Source: an uncultured Flavobacteriales bacterium | Lineage (GTDB): Bacteria; Bacteroidota; Bacteroidia; Flavobacteriales_D; Parvicellaceae | Direction of reading: 5' to 3' | Length of the DNA: 64,000 bases | NCBI GenBank assembly: GCA_943787725.1 | Contig: CALSNM010000001.1 | Span: 328,415-392,414, forward strand | In this document: positions 1 through 10,400 of the stretch, piece after piece | How the letters are laid out: the number at the start of each line of letters is the position of its first letter | Position numbering within the stretch: position 1 is the stretch's first letter | Notes under the pieces: generated by a model | What the model saw: the letters and a program-made list of their open reading frames with translations, nothing else | What the model was told of the DNA's origin: nothing | Databases searched by the model: none | Program-made: the position numbers and the translations under genes

Positions 1-705
1 CCCCGTATTCGACATCTCATAAACACCATCTTGCGCAGTAAAAAACAACCTCCTATTCCCAAATTCCAATAAAGACACTACTTCTTTATTAGAAAATTGA
101 TAACCTTCTTCAATTGGCCTAAGCTCTTTATCTTTAAGTAAGAACAACCCCAAACCTTTCTGGCGAACATAAAGCTTATCGTTGAAAAAGAAAATCTTTG
201 TCATCTCTGTCTCTGGAGCTATAATCTCCACACCGTCGTCTTTAACAACAAACAATTGCTTTTCTGTTTTTAGATACTTTTTGTTGTCAGTGATTATGAT
301 TTGCTTAACTCTTCCTATGCTATCAATCCCTAAACTATCTAACTCAGAAACAAATTGTAAACTCCCTGATGCGTCAGGTCTGAGCACGCCAAAATCTCCT
401 TCAGCACCCGCATAAATTAACCCTTCTTGACCTACTGCCAAGGATAGACACTTTAAATCTTCTTTGCCGATTTGTATCGTGCTCCATTTTGTTCCATCAT
501 ACTCAATTACACCTTTCTGATTAGAAAAATACATCACCCCACGCGAATCTTGAACTATGTCAAAAACTTGTGGATTCCCACTATAATCCTTTGGACCATA
601 ATTTTGAAGTAAAAATGTTCCATTTAAATTTGGCGAACCATTCTGGGCAAAGCCCTGAAAAACCCAGAAAAAAGAAGCAATAAGATATAAAAGGAGAAGT
701 CTCAC
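1..705 (-). CDS. Secreted propeller-type protein, N-terminal part (C-terminus beyond window)
   Basis: The minus-strand frame is open from a GTG at 705 to the left edge, about 235 codons. It begins with a hydrophobic signal peptide (VRLLLLYLIASFF, cleavage near GFAQN). The mature part has short beta-rich units such as DIVQDSRGVMYFSN and QKGVIEYDGTKW, which are typical of the two-component regulator propeller repeats found at the N-terminus of Bacteroidota sensor or regulator proteins. The C-terminal output domain (kinase, LuxR-type HTH or other) is not visible, so the role stays open. No ATG lies between the upstream in-frame stop and the signal peptide, so GTG is the likely start. Confidence 0.6.
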   Translation of the reverse strand, partial: MRLLLLYLIASFFWVFQGFAQNGSPNLNGTFLLQNYGPKDYSGNPQVFDIVQDSRGVMYFSNQKGVIEYDGTKWSTIQIGKEDLKCLSLAVGQEGLIYAGAEGDFGVLRPDASGSLQFVSELDSLGIDSIGRVKQIIITDNKKYLKTEKQLFVVKDDGVEIIAPETEMTKIFFFNDKLYVRQKGLGLFLLKDKELRPIEEGYQFSNKEVVSLLEFGNRRLFFTAQDGVYEMSNTG

Positions 706-770
706 TAAACAAAGATAAAAATTGGCTTGAATAATAAGCCTTGACTAAAAATAATATTCAACTTTCTCAT

Positions 771-1718
771 CTATAATTTCAATAACTTTTGAGAATAAAC
801 TCTATTATTTTGAATAAGAACAAGATTATACATTCCTGAATTATAAGGTTCCAAATCAATTTTCATTTGATGCTGCCCTAAAACCTTTATTGGTTTAAAC
901 TGTTTTACTTTTCTCCCCATTAAATCTGTAACAAAAACAGTAATTGGCGACCACGAACTTGAACTAAAAACAAGTTTAGTTGTTTCATTTGTTGGATTTG
1001 GAAATACCGTCAACTCTTTTATGGTTGGAATCTCGTAAAGACTATTTGGATTAGATTCTACTGAATTCGCTCTATTTGATCTTGTTGTGTTGTGGTCTTG
1101 CGCTTTTGTTGCTGAGCATTGACTAGTCCAATCAACGTCTACTAAATAACCTAAACCTGTCCAATCTAATGGAGTATCAGTATGCCACCAACTTGTATCT
1201 ACATCATTAAATGTAGAATATAGAAGATCAACACCAGGACCACTACCTGCGGAATCAACCCAACAATTATAATAATTTATGTTCTCCCCCATGTATTTTG
1301 TCCATCGCAGGCGAATACTATCTCCTTGCTCCAATATTGCAAAATGAATCGTTTGGTGCGGCAGGCTCAAAGGGCCTTCTAAGCCCTGATTATCTACTCC
1401 AGATATTCTATATCGATAAGGTCGCAAATTTGGATCTGCGCTGTAGTCTCGAAACTGACTCACCGAGTCCCAGTGAACAGAACCAACCAGCGTATCACCT
1501 CCTGACAACTTTGCTCTGTAAACCCTTATTGAATCAATTGGAATGGCGCTTGTCTGAGAGGCTCTTTCCCAAACAATAACATTATGTGTAAATGTCGTAT
1601 CAACTGTCACCAAACAAATATTTGTTGATGGCCCTGTCTGGGCATATGTAATTGAATTTAAAAAAAATAATGGAAGGAATAAGAGTACTTTTATCATGGT
1701 AATAATTTCTTTTTTCAA
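771..1718 (-). CDS. Secreted protein with T9SS type A C-terminal sorting domain
   Basis: This 315-residue protein has a signal peptide (LLFLPLFFLNSITYAQ). An ATG eight codons downstream (MIKVLLF) could be the true start. The middle resembles fibronectin type III-like beta folds (YRYRISGVDNQGLEG). The last 80 residues match the T9SS type A sorting domain: a VFPNPTNE turn, a DLMGRKV strand, a YNSGMYNLVL strand and a Lys-rich end. The protein should therefore cross the outer membrane through the type IX system and be anchored or released at the surface. No enzyme motif was seen. It follows the TonB receptor gene by 35 nt and may share its transcript. Confidence 0.75.
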   Translation of the reverse strand: MKKEIITMIKVLLFLPLFFLNSITYAQTGPSTNICLVTVDTTFTHNVIVWERASQTSAIPIDSIRVYRAKLSGGDTLVGSVHWDSVSQFRDYSADPNLRPYRYRISGVDNQGLEGPLSLPHQTIHFAILEQGDSIRLRWTKYMGENINYYNCWVDSAGSGPGVDLLYSTFNDVDTSWWHTDTPLDWTGLGYLVDVDWTSQCSATKAQDHNTTRSNRANSVESNPNSLYEIPTIKELTVFPNPTNETTKLVFSSSSWSPITVFVTDLMGRKVKQFKPIKVLGQHQMKIDLEPYNSGMYNLVLIQNNRVYSQKLLKL

Positions 1719-1753
1719 GTAATGAAGTTTTGTATAGCTGCAAGATATAAAAT

Positions 1754-4237
1754 TTAATCTTTACTAAAAAATAACCGACCCGAAAGCATTACATTTCTTC
1801 CTGGCGAACTTATCCCAGATGCAAACATTTTATAATGCTGATCAAACAGGTTGTTTAATGCGAACTGAAGCGTAACAGACTCATTGAAAGATAAACTTGC
1901 TCTCACATTAATTGTATACCATGAAGGGCTTCCATCAACCGTTGCTTCTTGAGGGTTATCCGAGGTTCCTGCAGCAAAATTAGCTTTTCTTTTCCAACCA
2001 TTATAATGACTAAACACCTCTAAATCCCAGTTTTCCTTTTCCAACAGCAAACCGGTCTTGCCAAATAATGGAGGTATATGAGCAAACGGATCCTCAGAGC
2101 TTGTTAAGTATCCTCTAGTATAATTTATACTCGATGAAAGATGGATGTTCTTGGTAAAGATAATCTTAACTCTTCCAGAACCTCCATATATAATTGCCTG
2201 TTCGGCATTTATGTTTGTTTGGATTTTTCTGTTTTCACCTTCGTAAATTAACGAATCTAATCCATTCAACTCGTAATCCTCTCTTATAATAGCATTATTC
2301 AAGACTGTGCAAAACCCAGTAGCTCCAATCGTAAGAAAATTTACTTTGTAAGTGTTAATTCCATTAGCATGATATTCCCGTTGGAACGTTTTGGAAAAGC
2401 CTAACTCAGCACTATAAGCATATTCCGGTGTAATTTCATTATTCGGAATTACTACAAAATCGCCTTTTTTGAAAACCTTCCCAAAATCATCAATATTTGG
2501 AGACCTAAAGCCTGTACTAATATTAAAGTTTGACTTAAAATTCTTTGTCGGCAAATAGACTAGACCTAAATTACCAGAAAAAGCTTGACTTGTTGTGTTG
2601 AGTGTCTCAAAAGGCAACGCAACAAACGAATCATCGATAAATCGAGCTTGTAAGTTATTATAATTGTACCTCCCTCCTATCTTGGCAATTAGCTTTTTAA
2701 ACGTGCGCGCATAGCTTAAATAAAATGCCCCTGTACTCATTCCGCTCCCTCCATCGGGATATCGAGTGGATTCACTACCCTTTTCATTTGTTGTGATATC
2801 TTCAGTGAATGCAGCTGATACAACAGTATTATTCGTGATTTCTATGCCGTAAAACAATTCTGATGTGCTATCCATAACACGCACTAAGTCCGCATTAAAC
2901 CCATACACTTTAACATTTTCACTATTACTACTTCTTGTATTTGACCCGAATTTTCTTTTAAATCTCTCTTCATTTATATTTTGTGCAGATGCAATAAAAG
3001 AAGCTTTTGAAAATAAAAAATTCGAAGATGATATTTCGGCTTTTAAGGCTGCGAACATTCTTTCTTGAGGTCCATAATGCCACTCTGAATATTCTAAGCT
3101 TCCATCCTCTAGAACATTATTGAGTCTATCAAACCTGGGAACATTTGTTGAATTTGAATATTGTGTGTTCAATTTAAATGTCACATACTCGGAGTGTCTG
3201 AAAATAAATTTTTGAAGGGCATCAAATTGTTTATAAGCTGTTCCGACTTGTAAATTTGGGTTCTTATTAATTACCACCGAATCCTTTCCTTCAATTCTTT
3301 TAGAATAAAGATTAATTTTCCCAAAATCATCATATCCGTGGAGGCGTTTACTTCCCGATAATAAATCTCCAAAATCATTTACCGAAACAGAGGTAATTGA
3401 ACCAAACTTGCTACCGCCTATTGCGACATCAAAATGTCCCGACTTTTCCTGGTTAGAACTATTATATCGCAACATTCCTGATCCGCTTGTAACAATTGAG
3501 TCACCTTTAGAAAGCTTTGGATCTTTTGTGTGAAAGTGAACCACTCCACCAATTGCATCACTGCCGTAAACTGCAGATCCTGGTCCATAGAGAATCTCCA
3601 CTTGAGAAAGAATGTTGTTGTCAACCGTAATGCTATTATGTAGGTGACCTCCACGATAAATAGCATTGTTTAAACGAACACCATCGACAACCAAAAGAAC
3701 TCTATTTGCTTCGAAACCCCTTATTATTGGGCTTCCTCCTCCCATTTGGCTCTTTTGAACCTGAATCCCATCAGCATTTTGCAATACATCTGCAGTAGTC
3801 TGAGCACTTAGCTCTTCTAATTTTTCAGCAGAAATAAATTCAGTTTGATTGGTGGATTTTTCTTTATTCCCATTTTCATTCCTGAGTGGTGCAATTATGT
3901 GAACCCCATTGAGCATGTTGCTTGTGGACTCCATTATTACCCAACGACCTTCGTCTAATATAGTGGCTACCGTTAATTTTTGCGTTTTATACGACGCAAT
4001 AGTAAAAACGACTGTATCATTTATTCCAAATTGAGAAATGTTCGTATTTCCTTTATAACCTGTATTCGTACATTTTGTTTGAAGAACATTGCAAATATCT
4101 ACTTTTTCCAGAGGTTCAAACATTTCGTTTACAACTCTTATCTGTTGGGCATTAAATAAAGAAACACGGCAAAAGAAGATCACCATGAAAACACATAGAA
4201 CTTTCCCAATATTTAACCTTTCGCACCTATGTTTCAT
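1754..4237 (-). CDS. TonB-dependent outer membrane receptor
   Basis: This 827-residue protein (ATG at 4237; a TTG lies one codon upstream) imports a ligand across the outer membrane using TonB energy. A signal peptide ends near LFNAQQ. A small beta domain of about 80 residues follows, then the plug (residues about 130-240) with GGGSPIIRGFEANRVLLVV, DGVRLNN and YGPGSAVYGSDAIGGVV. The remainder is the beta-barrel, ending in an aromatic strand (SGRLFFSKD). FRSPNIDDFGKVF with IPNNEITPEYAY resembles the FRAP/NPNL region of heme and hemoglobin receptors, but the substrate is only a guess. The recO stop lies 4 nt upstream, which points to cotranscription. Confidence 0.85.
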   Translation of the reverse strand: MKHRCERLNIGKVLCVFMVIFFCRVSLFNAQQIRVVNEMFEPLEKVDICNVLQTKCTNTGYKGNTNISQFGINDTVVFTIASYKTQKLTVATILDEGRWVIMESTSNMLNGVHIIAPLRNENGNKEKSTNQTEFISAEKLEELSAQTTADVLQNADGIQVQKSQMGGGSPIIRGFEANRVLLVVDGVRLNNAIYRGGHLHNSITVDNNILSQVEILYGPGSAVYGSDAIGGVVHFHTKDPKLSKGDSIVTSGSGMLRYNSSNQEKSGHFDVAIGGSKFGSITSVSVNDFGDLLSGSKRLHGYDDFGKINLYSKRIEGKDSVVINKNPNLQVGTAYKQFDALQKFIFRHSEYVTFKLNTQYSNSTNVPRFDRLNNVLEDGSLEYSEWHYGPQERMFAALKAEISSSNFLFSKASFIASAQNINEERFKRKFGSNTRSSNSENVKVYGFNADLVRVMDSTSELFYGIEITNNTVVSAAFTEDITTNEKGSESTRYPDGGSGMSTGAFYLSYARTFKKLIAKIGGRYNYNNLQARFIDDSFVALPFETLNTTSQAFSGNLGLVYLPTKNFKSNFNISTGFRSPNIDDFGKVFKKGDFVVIPNNEITPEYAYSAELGFSKTFQREYHANGINTYKVNFLTIGATGFCTVLNNAIIREDYELNGLDSLIYEGENRKIQTNINAEQAIIYGGSGRVKIIFTKNIHLSSSINYTRGYLTSSEDPFAHIPPLFGKTGLLLEKENWDLEVFSHYNGWKRKANFAAGTSDNPQEATVDGSPSWYTINVRASLSFNESVTLQFALNNLFDQHYKMFASGISSPGRNVMLSGRLFFSKD

Positions 4238-4241
4238 CAAT

Positions 4242-4967
4242 TAATCTTCAAAAATAGTTTCCAAAATTTTGTGCGAAGTTATTATATCCTTTCTCATTCC
4301 CAATTGCATTTCATAGTATTTAACCATTGCACCTAATAACTCCTTTCGTTCAGGATTAGTATAATTCAATGCTGAAATCTGCATCAAATTTCGTGCCTAT
4401 AAGCTGTCTAAAAAGTTCGGACAATTCAACCGATAAATGGTAATCAAAAATATCCTTAGGAAATTCAAAAACTCCTTCTTTTAAACTAAAATATTTTTGA
4501 GCTAGGCTTCTCTGGGTGCTGAGGGCTGAAAACCAAAATACCTTGAAAGCCTCATTAAAAAAACCAGATGGAAGTTGGCATTAAATGCGCTTTCATCAAA
4601 AATAGAGATCGCGGTAGAAGTATAGTCGGTATAATTCTGGATTTGTTTCCTCCTCTTTAATGCACTTGTATAAAACTTCTGTGAGAAATATAGCTACCAT
4701 GCTCTTTCTTACATCCATTGTAATAGAAACAGGTGGTTTTTGCAACTTAATTAGACCCGCATAGTTAAGGTTTTTATTTGGATTATATGAGCACTCTATT
4801 TCTAACAAATGAAAAGGTTGTAGAACTGCGGCTGCCCCTTTCTTTTTCTTTATCCCTTTTGCAATAAACGATTGCAAACCATATTCCTCTGTAAATACTT
4901 TTAAAACAACACTTGTTTCCGAGTAAGGGAAATGCTTCAAGTAAATTCCTTTTATCGATTGCCGCAT
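4242..4967 (-). pseudogene. recO: DNA repair protein RecO, reading frame broken
   Basis: RecO is a recombination mediator that helps load RecA onto SSB-coated DNA. The N-terminal OB-fold part is intact (residues 1-123: MRQSIKGIYLKHFPYSE, FIAKGIKKKKG, LLEIEC). The frame then breaks near 4597 within a T-rich run. It continues in other frames as NANFHLVFLMRLSRYFGFQP, then KYFSLKEGVFEFP, then LNYTNPERKELLGAMVKYYE, and ends KILETIFED before TAA at 4242-4244. At least three indels are needed, near 4597, 4510 and 4370. Joined, the product is about 241 residues, normal for the family. All parts are in the right order and look well conserved, so sequence error is more likely than decay. The start is 4 nt from the kinase stop. 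Confidence 0.8.
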
Positions 4968-4971
4968 CTAC

Positions 4972-6428
4972 TTATTTGTTCGGAAGTTCCACATAAAATG
5001 TAGTTCCATCTCCTATTTGTGTCTCAAAATAAATTTGACCCGTTATGGTTATCTACCATCTGCTTTACCATCGCTAAACCCAAACCAGCCCCAGTAGATT
5101 TCGTAGTGAAATTTGGCGAAAATATCTTTTTTTCAATTTCTTGAGTTATTCCACCACCATTATCTTTGATAAAAATCAAATGTGTATTTCCTTTTGGAAC
5201 TAAGCCCAACCTTTATAATTCCTCTTCTATCATCCGGAATTGCTTGAATCGCATTTTTTATCAGATTACTAAACACGCGATTTAATTGTTCTTTATCTCC
5301 CAAGACTATTGCCTCATTTGATGTCATTTCCTTCAAACACAACATCAACCTCAACAGTCTCGCTAAATAATTCACATGTTGATCTTAGCACTTCTTTGAT
5401 ATCAGTTTCCGAAATAGTAGCTTTTGGCATTTGAGCAAAATTAGAAAATTCATTTGCTATAGATGTCAATGTGTCAATTTGCTGTACCATTTTAGCCGAA
5501 AACTTTGAAAGCTTTTCCTTAAAATCTGGATCATTTTTATCCAATGCTCTTTCCAAATGTTGAACACTCAATCTCATCGGCGTTAAAGGATTTTTGATCT
5601 CATGTGCCACTTGCCTTGCCATTTCTCTCCAAGCACTTTCTCTTTCACTCTTTGCTAGTTTCTCGGTACTTGACTCTAACTCCTTAATCATTAAATTATA
5701 TTCATCCACCAACGCTCCTATTTCGTCTTCTCCTTTCCAGTCAATTAATAAATTCTTCTTATTAATTTTAACCTCTTTCAGCTTGTTTGCAATTTCCCTA
5801 AGAGACTTTGTAATGTAATTCGACAATAGGTATGCAAGTAAGCTTGCTCCAATTAGTAAGAAGACATATATCTCTAGCAGCGTTGTTAAAAAAGGTGCCA
5901 AATCGCTTTTGTCATTCGAGTTCTCTAAATTATATGGAATATTAATGATGGCAATTTCTTGCCCCTTATTATTTAAAACATAAGAATAAGTAGATACATA
6001 ATGTTTTTTTAAACTCTCTACTTGACGTTGTTTTGACGACTCTGTAACTTTTCTAGAAGTTCTGGCGCGATAGTTCGTGTATAAAATTCCGGATCACTTT
6101 TATCATCTCTACTAGACATTAACACTTGTCCTTTTGTGTTAAAGATATTTATCTCTATGTTGTTTACGTCTGCTAACTCCTTAACTTTGTACTCAAAATC
6201 CTTTCGCACAAAGTCCATGTTTTTAGCAATTTCAACTTCCTTTAAAAAGTACTGTAGGGATGTAGCAACTGTATGTTCCTTTCTTTTTAATCGGTCTTGA
6301 TGATATTCCTCATTTTGATTATCGAAAAAAATAATGGTAGTAGCTCCAATTATTAGCAATGATAGTAGAATAATAGCCAACATGGATATATAAATCCTTG
6401 TTCTAAGGCTTGGACGGTAAAAACTCAT
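4972..6428 (-). pseudogene. NtrY-like sensor histidine kinase, reading frame broken
   Basis: This is a membrane-bound two-component kinase of about 485 residues when joined. It has an N-terminal TM helix (SMLAIILLSLLIIGATTIIFF), a periplasmic sensor region, a second TM (IYVFLLIGASLLAYLLSNYI), a HAMP domain, a HisKA box with the phospho-acceptor His in VAHEIKNPLTP, the N box NRVFSNLIKNAIQ, and G boxes DNGGGI and GAGLGLAM. The frame breaks near 6020, 5320, 5200 and 5030; the last piece reads IYFETQIGDGTTFYVELPNK and ends at 4972. Every catalytic motif is present across the frames, so the gene is probably intact in the cell. No response regulator lies next to it. recO follows by 4 nt. Confidence 0.75.
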
Positions 6429-6482
6429 TTACAAAATATTATTTTCTACACGCACAAATTTTTAGCCAAAATATCGATTGAA

Positions 6483-7404
6483 TCATTCCATGTTTGGAAC
6501 TTCAAAAGTACTGCCTCTCACAAACCGAACACCTATTAATAACTCATGTGTTCCTGAACTATAGTTTCTTCAAATTGGAAGTTGTAAAATCATATGAATA
6601 TCCTATCACTAAATTTTCCCGGAATAGATATCCAATCATAGCAGAAGCAGCATCAGCAGTTCGGTAAGCACCGCCTAGCCATATTTGATTCTTATACGTT
6701 ACCTTCGCCATCAAGTCAGCTTGAACTGGAGCCGCTTGAACATACTTAACCAAAACAGTTGGTTCAATTTGAATGTCTTCACTCGCATTAAAGCGATATC
6801 CTCCATGCACATAATAATGATTCTCTAACTTACTTAAACCTGTATTTGTTCCTTCGTCAAATTTTAATTTCGACTGTAAAATGTTTGGGGCAGACGCTCC
6901 AAAATTCCAGTTTTCATGATATAAATAAAATGCAAATTTGGCATCTGGAACAAGCGTTTGCATCACTCCATCAATTATTACCGGATCATTCGGAGAATAA
7001 GTAGTTATCTTATGACCATCTAACTTCCATTCTGATATTCCAAAACTCGCACCTAACGATAATCGAATGGACTCAGATAGGCTTAATTGATAGGAATAAG
7101 ACCCTTGCAAACCGGTGCGTCTAGTTGGTCCAACGTGATCTGTATAAAGGAATGCACCTACTCCCATCTTTAGATTTTTTGTTGGACCATTTACCGTTAA
7201 TGAATAGGTCCTTGGCGCATCAGACAACCCTACCCACTGGTATCTATGTCCTGACTTAACATCAAAATAAGGTTTCGAACCTGCTATTGCGGGATTATAT
7301 GCATAATCGTTGAATAGAAACTGACTAAAAGTTGGTAACTGCTGTGCCTTCATATGTAATAAAGACAAACTGCAAATTGCTATGATTAAATATCTCATTT
7401 TCAT
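6483..7404 (-). CDS. PorP/SprF family T9SS-associated outer membrane protein (one frame break near the C-terminus)
   Basis: PorP/SprF proteins are beta-barrels that bind and help export T9SS type B cargo such as SprB. The protein starts with a signal peptide (MKMRYLIIAICSLSLLHMKAQ) followed by the family hallmark LPTFSQFLFNDYAYNPAIAG and by HRYQWVGL. The frame stops after FTTSNLKKL at 6559, but shifting it restores the expected last strands (YSSGTHELLIGVRFVRG, then STFEVPNME) with a stop at 6483-6485. The corrected length is about 306 residues, usual for the family. It starts 11 nt after the giant adhesin gene, the classic pairing of a SprB-like cargo with a dedicated SprF-like partner. Confidence 0.85.
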
Positions 7405-7415
7405 CTCTACTTACT

Positions 7416-10400
7416 TTATCGCATTATTGTTACTGGTCCAGTAAAAGCATCCGGATATCTGGGATGATTAAGAACGATTATATAGTAATATGTCCCCACC
7501 GGAAGGTCTTTCCCTTTATATGTGCCGTCAAACTGTTGTACATCTCCGACTGATATAAATAGCTGTTGACCCCATCTATTGTAAACTTCAATAACACATT
7601 CTGGGAAATCTTTCATCAGATCTAGTTGCCAAGTATCATTTATTCCATCACCATTTGGAGAGAATCCATTAGGAAAAAGTAATTTCTGGCAATAATTCAA
7701 CATATACCGTATCGCTATTAACACATCCATTGGTATCTATCACAGTTACTACATAGTTTTCGCTTAATAATACAGTTAATTCAGGATTAGCTTCTGTACC
7801 CGATGTATCTGTAAAATTTGTGGTTGGTGTCCATTGATATGGCCCATAATCAGCAGTAGGAGAACCACCTATAACTATTGATGTTCCATAACTTTCACAG
7901 GTAGTCAACTCCTGCATCTACTATTGGCAAGGGTAGGTCAAAACTTCAACCGTATCTGATGACTACAATTTAGATCTGTAGCGACGAATACCAATGTGTC
8001 TAAATCTGCAACCAATGGACAATGTACAAAGTGTATCTGTTAAAGATAAAGTTGTGCTAACTCCATTTGTTACTTCAAACCATTCCACAGTATAATTAAT
8101 CGCTCCTGTTGCTGTACCGATTAAATCTATACAATTACCAACACAAAAGCTGCTGTCTATTCCTGCATTTGCAATTAACACATTAAGTGTGTCTACAGGG
8201 ATTGTGTCTGTATAAACACATCCCGTAGCATCCGTAATAGTCACTTCATAGTTCATTGGCAGAACATTCGTTATAGATGAACCGCCTGGGTCAACAAACC
8301 CAGATGGCGGAATAGACGCCCAATTATAGACATAAGGCATAGCCCCACCGCTAGCCGTTATATAAATAGCTCCAGCTGTTGAATTAACACAATTTGCATC
8401 CGTAACAGAATCTACCACTATAGAGATTGCTGAAGGCTCATTTAAGATTACTTCTGAAAATACTGTACACAAATTAGCGTCTGTAATTATAACTGTATCC
8501 GCACCCACACACAAGTTAGATGCTCCATTTCCTGTAGAAGGGTTTCCTGTCCAGGTATACGTATAAGGTAGTGCTCCTCCTGATACTACGGCATAAGCCT
8601 CTCCATCACAATTACCCCCACAAGAAGCATCAATTAGTGTAGGACTACTAAATAAAAGGGAGTCTGGAGCAAATACAACCCCAGTTGAATAACCGAAACA
8701 TCCGGTACCAGGATCAAATACTTCTAAAGTGTAAGTTCCAGGAGCCAATGAATTAATTGTGCTAGTTAAACCTGCTGGACCCATTGATAAACCTTCATTA
8801 AACCATTCATATGTTAATATCCCAACAGAATTAGTTACTGCGGCAGATATAGAGCCAGTATTATCATCATAGCAATTACTTTCAACTATTTGTAAGGCAA
8901 CTTCTGGAGCTCCCGTTCCCGGGATAGCAAAGGTTTCCTCTATTTGGCAATTTCCGTCATCAATCGTTAAGGTATATATCCCTTCTGCTGCTCCAGTCGT
9001 ATCTGGACCCGTTCCAGCTCCCGGCGACCACACATAACTATAAGTTCCAGTTCCTCCAGTAGTTGTAATTTCAATAGCGCCGTCAGCACCTCCACAATTA
9101 GATGGAGTTACATATGCATTAGTAGTAATAACGGTATTCGCATCAATAGTAGTTTCTCCAACTAAAACACACCCATTTGCATCAGTAATTTCAACATTAT
9201 AGGTGCCAACCTCTAGGTTAGATGATAAACTACTTGCATTTCCGTCATGAATCCAAAGATATGTATATGGCAGTGTTCCCCCAATTGCATTAACCTCAGC
9301 AGATCCATCATTTCCTTCATCACAAGTAACATTAACTTCATTCATCGTGTAGCTAGTAGGTCCTCCAACATCACTAACACCAACATTAACATTTGCAACA
9401 CAATTATTAAAATCGGTAACCTGAACAGTTTGAACACCTGGGCATAAACTATTAGCAGCAGCAGCTGGTTTGTCCGTCAGACCAGATATATGTATAAGGT
9501 GCGGTTCCTCCTAATGCTGTTATTGTTGCTTCGCCATCACAAATTCCACATGTAGCATCAACTACCACTGAAGACCCCGTTATTTCATCTGGAGAACCAA
9601 TAGTTATGGTTTCAAACGAAATACATCCTGCTGCATCGATAACTTGATATATATAAACATCAGCTGGTGCATCTGTTAAATCTTCTGCCTGAGATATTGC
9701 ATTTGAATTCCATAGATAGGTAAATGGCGCTGTTCCTGCGATTGTAACATCTACACTACCGTCATTTGAACCAAAGCATGTAACATCTGTAATATTATCA
9801 ACCACAATAACAGGAGCTGCAATATCATTTATCGTAATAACTGTATCTATTCTACATCCATAAGCATCAATAACACCCAAGTTATATGTTCCCGCAGGGA
9901 CATTTGTTGTGTCAGCTCCTGAGCTAATTGCATCCCAATCATATGCGTAAGGGGCTGTACCACCACTAGCATTGGAAAATGCTGCTCCATTAGATAACAA
10001 GCAATTAGCATCTACAACACTGACGTTCGCAATAATCTGAGGAGATTCTATCATAATAAACGAAGTGTCTTTTTGACACCCATTATCATCTGTTATCGTT
10101 AAATTATAAGTATCGGCTACTAAGTTCGTAATATCTTGGTTGCTTGTGGGGGTAAAACCAGGAAGCAAAGCCGTCCATGAATAGGTATATGGAGCAGTTC
10201 CTTGGGACACCGTAATGTCAATCTCTCCTGCTCCTCCATGGAAGCAACTATCAATTACAACAACTGATGTAAGAAGCATTGAATCTGGCTGTGCAATTGT
10301 ATACTGATCCGATATTGTACATCCATTAGAATCTGTGGCTACAACCGTATAAGTTCCGGTGTCGATTGCAAGAAGGTCTTCTGTCAGCGTAGGATTTGGA

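Noticed and set aside
1754..4237. Firm call as a heme/hemoglobin receptor
   Set aside because: Only partial FRAP/NPNL-like resemblance and no heme-uptake neighbours, so substrate left open.
9440..9470. Programmed ribosomal frameshift at the GCA-repeat stretch in the adhesin
   Set aside because: There is no slippery heptamer with a downstream structure, and further breaks follow at unrelated sequences. Simple sequence error or indel is more economical.
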